The notes beneath the pieces were generated by a model. It was not told the DNA's origin and searched no databases. It worked only from the letters and a program-made list of their open reading frames with translations. The position numbers and the translations under genes were made by a program. Shown piece by piece: positions 9,180 to 17,151 of a DNA stretch of 64,000 nucleotides. Source of the stretch: a candidate division Zixibacteria bacterium RBG-1 (lineage in GTDB: Bacteria > Zixibacteria > MSB-5A5 > DSPP01 > RBG-1); the NCBI GenBank assembly GCA_000447245.1, contig AUYT01000001.1, forward strand, positions 1,296,001 to 1,360,000. Direction: 5' to 3'. Every line of letters starts with the position of its first letter. Position 1 is the stretch's first letter.

Positions 9180-9205
9180 TCAAGCTCCTTTGTGATGCTT
9201 TGATT

Positions 9206-9487
9206 TTAATAGGTAATTTGAAAATCTGAATATTTATTTTCAAATTCTTTCCATTCCACTTGGACATCTTTAACTTTTGCACTACCCGGACCGGATTTCA
9301 AATCCTTAATATAATCTAAAATCAAACTCTTCTCTCCTTCTACTTCCGATTCGACTGTGTCCTCAAGTGTATTTTTTACCCATCCTTTCAAGCCATATTT
9401 TTGAGCCTTTCGCACTGCAAAAAATCTAAAACCTACTCCCTGGACTGTGCCAGAAACTATAATAAAAGCACAATCTTTTTCACTCAT
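9206..9487 (-). CDS. acyP: Acylphosphatase
   Basis: The 93-residue enzyme hydrolyses acyl phosphates such as acetyl phosphate. The family signature VQGVGFRFFAVRKAQKYGLKG contains the catalytic Arg in GVGFR, and GWVKNTLEDTVE carries the catalytic Asn. The start codon overlaps the stop of the LOG-like gene at 9484-9487 (ATGA), so the two are translationally coupled. Confidence 0.94.
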   Translation of the reverse strand: MSEKDCAFIIVSGTVQGVGFRFFAVRKAQKYGLKGWVKNTLEDTVESEVEGEKSLILDYIKDLKSGPGSAKVKDVQVEWKEFENKYSDFQITY

Positions 9488-9939
9488 TTTATCTTTTTCA
9501 AAGCCAATTTGACCGCTGCCACAGGAGTTTTAGCTTTCAGCATTCCTTTTATTTTCCAGTTGGACAAAGATATGAGAGGAATTTTGAAATTCAAGCAAAA
9601 GGCAATCTCGGACAACGTTCCATATTTTCCCGGCAGGGCTATTACAGCTTGAGAATTCTTTACCACTAGAATATTTCTGGCATAGCCCAATCCGGTCACA
9701 ATCGGAAAATCGACATAAGGATTGGCCTCCTCTTTCTTAACCCCCGGTATAATTCCAATGGTGGTTCCGCCTTGCTCTTTGGCTCCCTGACAGGCGGCCT
9801 CCATTACACCCCCTAATCCCCCACAAACTAAAATTGCTCCGGTTTTGGCTATCTCTTGTCCAACTTCATAAGCTAGTTTAGCCACTTGTTTACTACAATG
9901 ATTTGCCCCGATTACTCCGATGTAAATTTTATTATGCAT
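9484..9939 (-). CDS. TIGR00725/LOG-like nucleotide-binding Rossmann protein
   Basis: A 151-residue protein of the SLOG/LOG superfamily. It has GVIGANHCSKQVAKLAYEVG at the N-terminus and the glycine-rich VCGGLGGVMEAACQGAKEQGG, followed by IGIIPG, the nucleotide-phosphate-binding core shared with lysine-decarboxylase-like (LOG) proteins. The PGGxGTxxE motif of true LOG enzymes appears in the form PGKYGTLSEI. Its substrate is unknown. It overlaps acylphosphatase by 4 nt and follows the quinone reductase gene by 6 nt, so it belongs to a four-gene unit. Confidence 0.82.
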   Translation of the reverse strand: MHNKIYIGVIGANHCSKQVAKLAYEVGQEIAKTGAILVCGGLGGVMEAACQGAKEQGGTTIGIIPGVKKEEANPYVDFPIVTGLGYARNILVVKNSQAVIALPGKYGTLSEIAFCLNFKIPLISLSNWKIKGMLKAKTPVAAVKLALKKIK

Positions 9940-9945
9940 GAAATT

Positions 9946-10929
9946 TCAAGGACGTAAAACCACTTTGCCGAAATTTTTTCTCTCGGCTAAATAGACGTGA
10001 GCTTCTCTGGCTTCTCTCAAAGTAAAAACTTTATCTATGACAGAAACTATTTTGCCCTGGGCGAATAAAGGCAGAATTTGTTGTTGAAATTCTTGGACAT
10101 ATTGGTAAAGTTTGGTCCCTTGGCCATGGACATTGAATCCAATTAGAGTAATGCTTTTCATTATAACTCTTCCCAGATGTAAATTACCTTCTAACCCACC
10201 TACTCCTCCTCCCCCTATTAAAATTAACCTTCCACCTTTTGAAATTGCCGAAATGTTCTGAGCTAAAGTAGAAGCTCCAATTCCATCCAAAATGACTGCT
10301 ACACCCTTACCTTCGGTGATTTTTTTAACCTCACTGGCGAAATCTTGGTGACTGTAATTAATTAAATAATCAGCTCCGAACTCTTGGGCTCTCTTGAGTT
10401 TTTCATCTGTTGATGCTGTAGTTATAACTTGGGCGCCGAAATATTTGGCTAATTGAATGGCAGCAATTCCCACTCCACTGCCGGCAGCGTGAATTAGAAC
10501 GGTTTCTCCCTTTCGGAGATTAGCCAGTTTGAATAAAGTGATCCAAACAGTGTAAACAACTGTAGGAATAGCAGCTGCTTCGGAGGAACTTAAATTTCCT
10601 GGGAAGGGGAGAGTTAAATGGGAATTAACTTTGACCAGTTCTGAGTAACCATCAATATCAACTAAAGAAAAAACGCTTTGGCCTTTTTGGAAACCTTTAA
10701 CCTGGGTTCCGACCTGTTTTACTTTGCCCGCTACATCAAAACCCGGAACTACGGGAAATGTTTTTTCTACTGGATAAATACCCTGTCTAATCAATAAATC
10801 AGCCCGATTAACTCCAATTGCTTCCACTTCTATTAGTAGTTCCTCCGAGCCAATTGAGTCTGGTTCTGGAACATCTATATATTCCAAGACTTCCGGACCT
10901 CCGAATTTATTTAAGCCGACTGCTTTCAT
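9946..10929 (-). CDS. Zinc-independent medium-chain NADPH:quinone oxidoreductase
   Basis: This 327-residue protein belongs to the quinone oxidoreductase (QOR) branch of medium-chain dehydrogenases. The N-terminal GroES-like fold shows GVNRADLLIRQGIYPVEKTFP and PGFDVAGKV. The Rossmann part has VLIHAAGSGVGIAAIQLAKYF and the downstream GGRLILIGG. No structural-zinc cysteine cluster is visible, as expected for QOR. These enzymes reduce quinones or enones using NADPH. It is the first gene of the unit leading to apt, and a tRNA-Pro gene lies immediately upstream. Confidence 0.9.
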   Translation of the reverse strand: MKAVGLNKFGGPEVLEYIDVPEPDSIGSEELLIEVEAIGVNRADLLIRQGIYPVEKTFPVVPGFDVAGKVKQVGTQVKGFQKGQSVFSLVDIDGYSELVKVNSHLTLPFPGNLSSSEAAAIPTVVYTVWITLFKLANLRKGETVLIHAAGSGVGIAAIQLAKYFGAQVITTASTDEKLKRAQEFGADYLINYSHQDFASEVKKITEGKGVAVILDGIGASTLAQNISAISKGGRLILIGGGGVGGLEGNLHLGRVIMKSITLIGFNVHGQGTKLYQYVQEFQQQILPLFAQGKIVSVIDKVFTLREAREAHVYLAERKNFGKVVLRP

Positions 10930-10956
10930 CTTGGGTTTGGTTTAAAAAGTTTTAAA

Positions 10957-11030
10957 TCGGGGCGAGAGGATTTGAACCTCCGACGTCTTGGTCCCGAACC
11001 AAGCGCTCTACCAGGCTGAGCCACGCCCCG
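10957..11030 (-). tRNA. tRNA-Pro (anticodon CGG)
   Basis: This 74-nt cloverleaf has acceptor stem CGGGGCG/CGCCCCG, anticodon stem CTTGG/CCAAG and loop TTCGGGA, giving anticodon CGG for codon CCG. The C1-G72 pair and the D-arm GCTCAGCCTGGTAGAGC fit proline tRNA. Confidence 0.95.
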
Positions 11031-11040
11031 TTTTAAAACA

Positions 11041-11059
11041 GTGGTTAGTGGATAGTGAT
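11041..11059. repeat. 19-nt direct repeat beside tRNA-Pro, copy 1
   Basis: The 19-nt sequence starting GTGGTTAGTGGATAG is identical to 11974-11992. Both copies lie close upstream (in transcription direction) of the two tRNA-Pro genes. Variants of the GTTAGTGATTAG unit extend each copy. Confidence 0.7.
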
Positions 11060-11176
11060 CAGTGATTAGGTTATTATAAAACAAATTATACATTTATCAA
11101 ATATAAAAAATCTAATCTAACAAATCAAAAGAGAAATTTTAGCTGAGATACTTAGTCAATAGTGATACGGAATCAA

Positions 11177-11851
11177 TCACCAGAATAAACTTTTCCAGCA
11201 GATTCTAAGAAAGCGGCCGGTGTCTGAAAAAGGGTTGATGAAACTTTTGCTTCCCTCATATATGGTGGAAATTTCTACTGCTTCGATTTTGAAGCCCTTT
11301 CGACCGGCTTTGATTAGAATCTCTGATTCCAAGTCATATTTTTTGCACTTTAAATGAATGCTCCTTAAGATCTTCACTGAAATCATTCTATAACCAGACT
11401 GGCTATCCCTAATCCTTTGTCCGGACAAAAGAGTCAATGCCACAGAAGTAATGAAATTCGTCAGTACCCGGTCCCAGGGCATATTCTGGAAACTGAAATT
11501 ACGTATGCCTAAAATGAAATCAGTTTTATCGGCTTCGGCTTTCTGCAAAAAATCTTTTATATGTTGGGAGTCATGCTGTAAATCGGCGTCCATAGTGATT
11601 ACATAAGAATACTTTTTTTCTTTAGCATAGTTAAAGCCGGTCTTTAAGGCCTCTCCCTTACCTTGGTTAACCTTATGTTGTAGGACGATAGCTTTGGTTT
11701 TTTGAGCTAAAGAGAAGGTTTGGTCAGCAGAGTCGTCGTCCACAACAACTATATCTAGCTGTGGATAATCTTTGTGGATTTTTTCGATTAAAGTCCCAAT
11801 GGTTTTGGCAGTGTTAAAAGCCGGGATGATTACGGCTATTTTGTCAGGCAT
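11177..11851 (-). CDS. Family 2 glycosyltransferase
   Basis: The 224-residue enzyme has a GT-A fold. It starts with [20 protein letters not shown], has the nucleotide-binding [11 protein letters not shown] and the metal-binding [10 protein letters not shown], and is closest in form to dolichyl-phosphate-mannose synthase-like transferases without a membrane domain. It probably transfers a sugar to a lipid or envelope acceptor, but donor and acceptor cannot be read from sequence. The gene stands alone between two tRNA-Pro genes on the same strand. Confidence 0.88.
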   Translation of the reverse strand: MPDKIAVIIPAFNTAKTIGTLIEKIHKDYPQLDIVVVDDDSADQTFSLAQKTKAIVLQHKVNQGKGEALKTGFNYAKEKKYSYVITMDADLQHDSQHIKDFLQKAEADKTDFILGIRNFSFQNMPWDRVLTNFITSVALTLLSGQRIRDSQSGYRMISVKILRSIHLKCKKYDLESEILIKAGRKGFKIEAVEISTIYEGSKSFINPFSDTGRFLRICWKSLFW

Positions 11852-11886
11852 TAGGCGTATTGACTTTGTATGTGATTAAACATAAA

Positions 11887-11960
11887 TCGGGGCGATCCGA
11901 TTTGAACGGACGACCACTCGCACCCCAAGCGAGTGCGCTACCAGGCTGCGCCACGCCCCG
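11887..11960 (-). tRNA. tRNA-Pro (anticodon GGG)
   Basis: This 74-nt cloverleaf has the same acceptor stem as the first tRNA-Pro (CGGGGCG/CGCCCCG). The anticodon stem CTCGC/GCGAG encloses the loop TTGGGGT, giving anticodon GGG for codons CCC and CCU. Confidence 0.95.
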
Positions 11961-11973
11961 ATGTTAGTGATTA

Positions 11974-11992
11974 GTGGTTAGTGGATAGTGAT
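11974..11992. repeat. 19-nt direct repeat beside tRNA-Pro, copy 2
   Basis: Identical to 11041-11059 over 19 nt. Its position relative to the second tRNA-Pro is the same as that of copy 1 relative to the first, which suggests duplication of flank together with tRNA or insertion of a small repeat. Confidence 0.7.
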
Positions 11993-12013
11993 TAGAAAAG
12001 GCATTCAAAAAAA

Positions 12014-12364
12014 TCAATCTAAGAGTTTTAGCATATTCTCTAATTCCTTTTTTATTTCCACCAGCAAACTTTTTAAACGGGTGTTCTGTAAGTCGGAGCG
12101 GTCTGGTTTATTATTATGTGAGTTTCTCAATTTGGCTCTGGCGCCTTCTATGGTAAAGCCGTTTTCATAAAGTAAGTCTTTAATCTGCTTGATTAAGTCA
12201 ATGTCTTTTAGCTGATAAGTACGGTTACCGGCTTTATTTTTCTTGGGTCTTAAATTGGGAAATTCCTTTTCCCAGAATCTCAAAACATAAGCTTTGATTC
12301 CGGTAATCTCTGCTACTTCACTGATAGAATAGTATAATCTTTCGTTCAAATTTCTGGCTGCCAA
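12014..12364 (-). CDS. MerR-family transcriptional regulator
   Basis: The 116-residue protein has the winged helix-turn-helix of MerR regulators at residues 8-75: YYSISEVAEITGIKAYVLRFWE, then PKKNKAGNRTYQLKDIDLI. A short C-terminal coiled coil (residues 85-116) would mediate dimerisation. No effector-binding cysteines are present, so it is not a metal sensor of the classic type. It resembles the short MerR proteins commonly found near housekeeping genes in candidate phyla. Its targets are unknown. It lies 46 nt downstream of gpsA on the same strand. Confidence 0.9.
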   Translation of the reverse strand: MAARNLNERLYYSISEVAEITGIKAYVLRFWEKEFPNLRPKKNKAGNRTYQLKDIDLIKQIKDLLYENGFTIEGARAKLRNSHNNKPDRSDLQNTRLKSLLVEIKKELENMLKLLD

Positions 12365-12410
12365 AATCCCTCCACTGGATTGCCTAAATTTATACTATAA
12401 ATTTAATCTG

Positions 12411-13418
12411 TCAACTCCAAATTTCAGATTTAGGGTCTCTTTTCATTAAATCGAGGACTGCTGCTTTAGAATTTTTGTTTTCAAATAAGATTTTGTACAT
12501 CTGCTCGGTAATGGGCATTTCCACCAGATATTTTTGAGCCAGCCGGTAAGCCGATTCAGTGGTTTTAATTCCCTCTGCCACCATTACCATACTCTTCAAA
12601 ACTTCAGCTAAGTTTCTACCTTTCCCAATCTCTTCTCCTACAAATCTGTTTCTGGAATATTTACTAATACAGGTGGTAATTAAATCTCCTATGCCGGATA
12701 ACCCGGCCAGGGTTGAGGATTTAGCTCCCAGTTTTTCCGCCAATCGCATCATTTCCGCCAAACCTCTTGTAAGCAAAGCCCCTTTGGTGTTATCTCCCAA
12801 ACCCAACCCGTCACAAATTCCGGAAGCAATGGCAATTATATTTTTCAACGAGCCGCCCAATTCCACACCTACCAAATCAGAATTAGTATAAACCCTGAAG
12901 TATGAATTCATAAAAATCTCTTGGGTTTTTTGAGCTGTCTCTTCTTTGAACCCAGCTACCACAACTGAGGTAGCAATTTTTCGGGAGACTTCTTCGGCGT
13001 GAGAGGGTCCGGATAAGGTGCAGATGTTTTTATGCAGTTTTTCCGGCAATTCCTGCTTCAATACTTCCGACATCCTGCACAAAGATTGGGTCTCGATTCC
13101 TTTGGCTAAATTCAAAACGATAGGGATCTCTAAGACAATTTTAGCTAAGTTTTGGGCCACTTTCCTGACCACGTGGGAAGGTAATGCCAGAGCTAATAGC
13201 TCTTTTCCTGAGACTGCTTCTTCCAGATTGCTGGTAATCTTGACCGCAGAGGGGATTTTAATACCCGGCAATCTTTGTTTATCTTCGCGTTCTTTTTCTA
13301 ACCTGCGGGCCTGGTCAGAATCGACTTCCCATAGAGTCACATTGTGACTATTATCAGTCACAAGAACTGATATGGCAATACCCCAGGAGCCAGCCCCCAA
13401 GACAGCAATTTTACTCAT
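12411..13418 (-). CDS. gpsA: Glycerol-3-phosphate dehydrogenase [NAD(P)+]
   Basis: The 335-residue cytoplasmic enzyme reduces dihydroxyacetone phosphate to sn-glycerol 3-phosphate for phospholipid synthesis. The dinucleotide-binding motif GAGSWGIAISVLV is near the N-terminus. The catalytic segment GVELGGSLKNIIAIASGICDG and the C-terminal KGRNLAEVL and PITEQMYKILFE regions are typical. It overlaps the upstream plsY by 4 nt (13415-13418), so the pair that makes and acylates glycerol-3-phosphate is translationally coupled. Confidence 0.97.
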   Translation of the reverse strand: MSKIAVLGAGSWGIAISVLVTDNSHNVTLWEVDSDQARRLEKEREDKQRLPGIKIPSAVKITSNLEEAVSGKELLALALPSHVVRKVAQNLAKIVLEIPIVLNLAKGIETQSLCRMSEVLKQELPEKLHKNICTLSGPSHAEEVSRKIATSVVVAGFKEETAQKTQEIFMNSYFRVYTNSDLVGVELGGSLKNIIAIASGICDGLGLGDNTKGALLTRGLAEMMRLAEKLGAKSSTLAGLSGIGDLITTCISKYSRNRFVGEEIGKGRNLAEVLKSMVMVAEGIKTTESAYRLAQKYLVEMPITEQMYKILFENKNSKAAVLDLMKRDPKSEIWS

Positions 13419-14050
13419 AATTTTACTTTTTGACCGATTTGGTTTTCGGTGCCGTTTAATAATCTTTTGATATTTCCTCTATGGGTATAAAAGACCAACA
13501 AAGTTAAAATAAAACTAGTTAAAAGTAAAATGAACGGCTGATTTTGTTTGAGAAGATATTTTTCCACAATTAAGCCCAAGCAGATAAAAAAAGAGGCGGA
13601 AAGTGAGGCCAATGAAACATATTTGGTTGTAGCTAAAATTATTCCAAACACCGCCACCCCTAACATCAATTCCAGCGGGATTAAAGACAAAAAAACACCG
13701 GCTCCGACGGCAATCCCTTTGCCGCCTTTAAATTTCGCAAAAATACTGAAGACATGCCCTAAAATTACGGCTACTCCGGCTAAAAGCCGTCCGTAGATGG
13801 GAGCTATTACAGTTTCCGTTCCTAAAAGTTTCGTTAAAAAATAAACCGCAAAAAAACCTTTGGCAATATCTAAGACTAAAACAATGCTCCCAGCTACCGG
13901 TCCCACAACCCTGAAAACATTAGTGGCTCCGGGATTTTTGGAGCCGTATTCCCTAATGTCTATTTTTCTGAAAAATCTGGAAGCAATTATCGAAAATGGA
14001 ATAGAACCTATCAGATAGCTGCTTAGTATAGCCAGAATTATTTTGAACAT
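13415..14050 (-). CDS. plsY: Acyl-phosphate:glycerol-3-phosphate acyltransferase
   Basis: This 211-residue integral membrane enzyme adds the first acyl chain to glycerol-3-phosphate using acyl phosphate. Family motifs are GSIPFSIIASRFFRKIDIRE, GSKNPGATNVFRVVGP and FKGGKGIAVGAGVFL. Five or so transmembrane helices are visible. It is coupled to gpsA downstream and lies 6 nt after der upstream, giving the order der-plsY-gpsA in one transcript. Confidence 0.97.
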   Translation of the reverse strand: MFKIILAILSSYLIGSIPFSIIASRFFRKIDIREYGSKNPGATNVFRVVGPVAGSIVLVLDIAKGFFAVYFLTKLLGTETVIAPIYGRLLAGVAVILGHVFSIFAKFKGGKGIAVGAGVFLSLIPLELMLGVAVFGIILATTKYVSLASLSASFFICLGLIVEKYLLKQNQPFILLLTSFILTLLVFYTHRGNIKRLLNGTENQIGQKVKL

Positions 14051-14056
14051 TAGCTG

Positions 14057-15370
14057 TCAGCTTTTTCTTCTGAATTTTAATCTCAGAGGAGAACCGGTAA
14101 AACCAAAATGCTCCTGGATTTTTCTTTCCAGAAATCTTTTGTAGCTTTCCTGAATCAGCTGGGGATGGTTGCTGAAAAAAACAAATTCAGGAGGCTCGAC
14201 ATCGGTCTGGGTCATATAATGAATTTTTACATACTTCCCTTTGACTGCAGCAGGCGGCTGTTTTTCAATTTCTCTGCCTAAAATTTTATTCAACTGATTG
14301 GTTTCAATTCTTTTTTTTCTCTCCTGATAGATTTCAGTAATCAAAGCCAAACTTTTTATAACTCTTTTTTGGGTTTTGGCGGAAACGTATAAGACAGGGA
14401 CAAAATTTAAATTAGGGACTTTCCGGTAAATAGTTTCCGTATATACCTCCGCAGTCAGGCTCTCTTTTTCCACCAGGTCCCACTTGTTCACCAGAATCGC
14501 CAGCCCCTTCCCGGCTTCAATGATTTCGTTGGCAATTTTAATATCCTGGTTCAAAAGCCCTTCCGGTCCCTCAATCAAGAGTAAAGCCACGTCACATCTC
14601 TGAATCGACCTCAAGCTTCTGAGTGAAGTGAAATATTCCAGTTCATTTAAAATTTTGGCTTTTCTTCTCAATCCGGCGGTGTCAATCAAAGTAAATATCT
14701 GTCCTTCATGCTCCAGTTGAGTATCAATTGAATCACGGGTGGTGCCGGGTATTTCCGAAACAATAAGCTTCTCTTCACCTAAAAGGACGTTGACAAACGA
14801 GGATTTTCCCACGTTGGGACGGCCTAAGACCGCCACTTGAATTCCTTCCTCAATTTCAGCTATCTCTTCTTCTTCCGGCAAATGTGACACTATCTCATCC
14901 AGAAGGTCTGCCACATTATCGCCGGACACGGCTGAAACCGGAAAAGGCTCTCCCAAACCCAATTTATTCAAGACATGAATTTCATTTGACTGGGAAGGAT
15001 TATCCACTTTGTTGACGACTAAGATAACTTTTTTCTGTATCTTTTTTAATTTTTTGGCAATCTCCAGATCAACGGCCTGGGCTCCCACCTGATTATCCAC
15101 CATAAATAAAATCAAATCGGCTTCGGAGATAGCGATTTCGGCCTGGGCTTTGACCTGTTTTAAAATCAAATCCTCGGTCTGGGGAACCAACCCGCCGGTG
15201 TCCACCAGATAAAAGGATTTGCGGTTCCACTTGGTCAGATGATAATTTCTGTCCCGGGTTACGCCCGGTACGTGAGATACCACCGCTTTTCTTTTTTTGA
15301 TAATGCGGTTGAATAGAGTGGATTTGCCGACATTGGGTCGGCCGATGATAGTTATAATGGGAATAGTCAT
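14057..15370 (-). CDS. der: Tandem-GTPase ribosome assembly factor Der (EngA)
   Basis: The 437-residue protein has two consecutive G domains and a KH-like C-terminal domain, the hallmark of Der, which acts in 50S subunit maturation. The first P-loop is GRPNVGKSTLFNRI near residue 9, with DTGG and NKVD following. The second is GRPNVGKSSFVNVL near residue 184, with DTAGLRRKAK and NKWD. The C-terminal KH-like part contains KYVKIHYMTQTDVEPPEFVFF. The length is normal for the family. Confidence 0.97.
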   Translation of the reverse strand: MTIPIITIIGRPNVGKSTLFNRIIKKRKAVVSHVPGVTRDRNYHLTKWNRKSFYLVDTGGLVPQTEDLILKQVKAQAEIAISEADLILFMVDNQVGAQAVDLEIAKKLKKIQKKVILVVNKVDNPSQSNEIHVLNKLGLGEPFPVSAVSGDNVADLLDEIVSHLPEEEEIAEIEEGIQVAVLGRPNVGKSSFVNVLLGEEKLIVSEIPGTTRDSIDTQLEHEGQIFTLIDTAGLRRKAKILNELEYFTSLRSLRSIQRCDVALLLIEGPEGLLNQDIKIANEIIEAGKGLAILVNKWDLVEKESLTAEVYTETIYRKVPNLNFVPVLYVSAKTQKRVIKSLALITEIYQERKKRIETNQLNKILGREIEKQPPAAVKGKYVKIHYMTQTDVEPPEFVFFSNHPQLIQESYKRFLERKIQEHFGFTGSPLRLKFRRKS

Positions 15371-15451
15371 ATTTTCTATGATAATACAAAAAACCTGTTT
15401 AGAAAAGAGGATGTGTGAATTGAGGGAATGGAAATGATTTAAGCGAGTCTC

Positions 15452-16255
15452 TTATTGGTTACCCTGGTCGGTTATCAAAATTACTTTGGCGCGGCTTAAA
15501 GTTGCCAAATTTTCAGCTGTCAGCATCTTGGGCAGATTATCCACACTGACCACAATACTGCAGCCATCTTCAGCGATTTTTAAGGCCTTCAGGTATTGAA
15601 GTTTCTCTCCTACTCTTTGGTAATCGCTGGCGGAAGTAGCGTATTCCACAATTCCCCAGGTATTAGCCCAGCTTCTTTCCAGCCAGGAGATGCCGTAGAT
15701 TTCCTCTCCCTGTGGATTCACGATTTTGGGGACTAAATGAAGAGGGAAATTCAGTCCGCTGGCATCGATGATTAAGCCGGTGAAAGCTTCTGTCGGAGCA
15801 GAGGGTAAATTCTGATTGGAAAGTTCTTTTAATTTTTCACCGGAAGGAGGCAATAGCAGGTCCATAACTTTTCCGGGCAAAGGCAGTTCGACGTCAATTT
15901 CACAGTCACCGGCAGGAGTATAGCGGGGTCTGTCCAGCAGTTTGAATTCTTTGGAAATTAAACTTTCCAGTTTTTTCAGCTGGGATTTGTTGAGCTTGCC
16001 TTTGACTAAAGTGCGGCAGTCCAAATTCAGATTCAGCGCGGTTTCAAACAGCTTATGGACGGCATCTTTGCGGGCTTCGGTCAAACTGCCCTTAGCGGAT
16101 GAACCTTTGAGGCCGATTCCGACGGCAGAAATTTTATATTTTCCCCAGTCCATTTCCCCGGGTCCCACTTTTTGGATTAAAATAAGGGCGGAATAACAAA
16201 AATTATAGAATACTAGTAGACCTAAAACTGTGCCAAGATATTTTTTCATTTTCAC
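15452..16255 (-). CDS. Secreted LPP20-like protein
   Basis: The 267-residue protein has a signal peptide (MKMKKYLGTVLGLLVFYNFCYS, probable cut near residue 22). Its body resembles LPP20/FlgT-N-type proteins: SAVGIGLKGSSAKGSLTEAR followed by KDAVHKLFETALNLNL, then TGLIIDASGLNFPLHLVPKI and GEEIYGISW. Such proteins are periplasmic or outer-membrane associated and of unclear function. The cysteine at residue 20 sits in the signal sequence, but no canonical lipobox is evident. GAAGGTG precedes the start. It is a stand-alone gene next to tRNA-Gly. Confidence 0.7.
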   Translation of the reverse strand: MKMKKYLGTVLGLLVFYNFCYSALILIQKVGPGEMDWGKYKISAVGIGLKGSSAKGSLTEARKDAVHKLFETALNLNLDCRTLVKGKLNKSQLKKLESLISKEFKLLDRPRYTPAGDCEIDVELPLPGKVMDLLLPPSGEKLKELSNQNLPSAPTEAFTGLIIDASGLNFPLHLVPKIVNPQGEEIYGISWLERSWANTWGIVEYATSASDYQRVGEKLQYLKALKIAEDGCSIVVSVDNLPKMLTAENLATLSRAKVILITDQGNQ

Positions 16256-16269
16256 CTTCTATTTAAAAA

Positions 16270-16341
16270 AGCGGGCGAAGGGAATCGAACCCTCGACGTC
16301 AACCTTGGGAAGGTTGCATTCTACCGCTGAATTACGCCCGC
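16270..16341 (-). tRNA. tRNA-Gly (anticodon CCC)
   Basis: This 72-nt cloverleaf has acceptor GCGGGCG/CGCCCGC and discriminator T. The anticodon stem CAACC/GGTTG holds the loop TTCCCAA, giving anticodon CCC for codon GGG. Confidence 0.95.
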
Positions 16342-16855
16342 ATTAATCTGTCCCAAAGGGATGGTCAAGATTAAATGTATAATCTTGACCTAATAACCTT
16401 TTGCTACAATACAACTACGTTGAAATATGGGTATAACGCAGGGGGCTGTCAAGGAGAAAATAGTTCGGCAAGCTCGCCATGAATGGTCTAATGATTCAGC
16501 AAGCTCAATATAAAGTGATATTTGGACAAATCTTGAAGAAATGGTTCGACTACGCTCACCATGAAGTTGAGCTGATTAATTCATTCGTGGCATAAAACCG
16601 ATGCCGACCCGCTCGAACATCGAGCGAGCTACTTTTTCCTCTTTCGCCCCTTTGAAGGTCCAGATGCTGCATTGAAAGCAATGCGGTCCTTGGTTTTCCT
16701 CTTTTTCTTTCCCTGGTCGATTCCGCTTCTCCAATGGACGGTATAATCTATTCCATCTAAAATAATATCCTTGTGAGAGAGGGTCTTTTCGGCTTCGCAA
16801 ATATCCACATAAATGGTCTCTCTCAATATCTTTTTTACCCAATCGGCATTGGCTA

Positions 16856-16925
16856 TGGTTCGACCCTGCTCACCATGAATGGTTCGGCTTTGCTCATCAC
16901 CGATGGTTCGGCTGGGTTCACCAGG
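16856..16925. repeat. Tandem copies of a GGTTCG...GCTCACCAT dispersed repeat
   Basis: Three successive units resembling GGTTCGACCCTGCTCACCAT, GGTTCGGCTTTGCTCATCAC and GGTTCGGCTGGGTTCACCAG lie head to tail. Single relatives occur near 16461, 16545 and 16980. Read on the minus strand they would give the peptide-like repeats EQGRTI and EQSRTI. Confidence 0.6.
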
Positions 16926-16999
16926 ACTTGTATCCGGTGCTTGTTGAAGCATCTCTTTTTACCTCACTTTTTAACTTGTTCGAATACGCTCACCATATT

Positions 17000-17049
17000 G
17001 GATTAATCGACACTGTTCCTGGGAAGTTTATGCCGGGGAAAGGAAAAAA
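17000..17049 (+). repeat. 50-nt direct repeat flanking the DUF2569 gene, copy 1
   Basis: Shares the core GTTCCTGGGAAGTTTATGCC and its flanks (GGATTAATCG before, GGAAAAAA after) with 17711-17760. The two copies bracket the DUF2569 gene in the same orientation. Confidence 0.75.
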
Positions 17050-17054
17050 TATTT

Positions 17055-17130
17055 GTAGACCCAGCTTGTCCCAAGCTGGGGAGCGAATCGATTTTTATTT
17101 AATCCCAGGTTGAGGACAACGTGGGTCTAC
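17055..17130. repeat. REP-like element of a second family (GTAGACCCA...TGGGTCTAC)
   Basis: The 76-nt element begins GTAGACCCAGCTTG and ends GACAACGTGGGTCTAC, so its ends are inverted repeats. Inside it are two hairpins (CCCAGCTTG/CAAGCTGGG and an imperfect CCAGGTTG/CAACGTGG). The right half recurs at 48474-48506. Confidence 0.75.
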
Positions 17131-17151
17131 GAGCTTCGGTTCGACTTTTAC

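Larger units (their letters stand above)
16342..17151. other. Repeat-rich stretch of about 800 nt without a convincing gene
   Basis: This stretch holds a hairpin at 16363-16390 (GGTCAAGATT pairing with AATCTTGACC). It also has several copies of a TTCG-CTACGCTCACCAT-like unit (about 16461-16486, 16545-16564, 16856-16925, 16976-16996), one copy of a 50-nt direct repeat (17000-17049) and a 76-nt inverted-repeat element (17055-17130). A minus-strand frame at 16629-16952 is open for 107 codons, but its N-terminal part is translated from the repeats. I do not accept it as a gene without homologs. Confidence 0.6.

Noticed and set aside
15093-15389. A 98-codon frame overlapping der in another phase
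   Set aside because: It is the shadow of the der P-loop region on the same strand and has no independent signals.
16629-16952. A 107-codon minus-strand open frame (and an overlapping 88-codon one at 16576-16842)
   Set aside because: Its N-terminal third is translated from tandem dispersed repeats. The rest is basic and matches no family I know, and the ribosome-binding site is weak. Treated as repeat-rich non-coding sequence.
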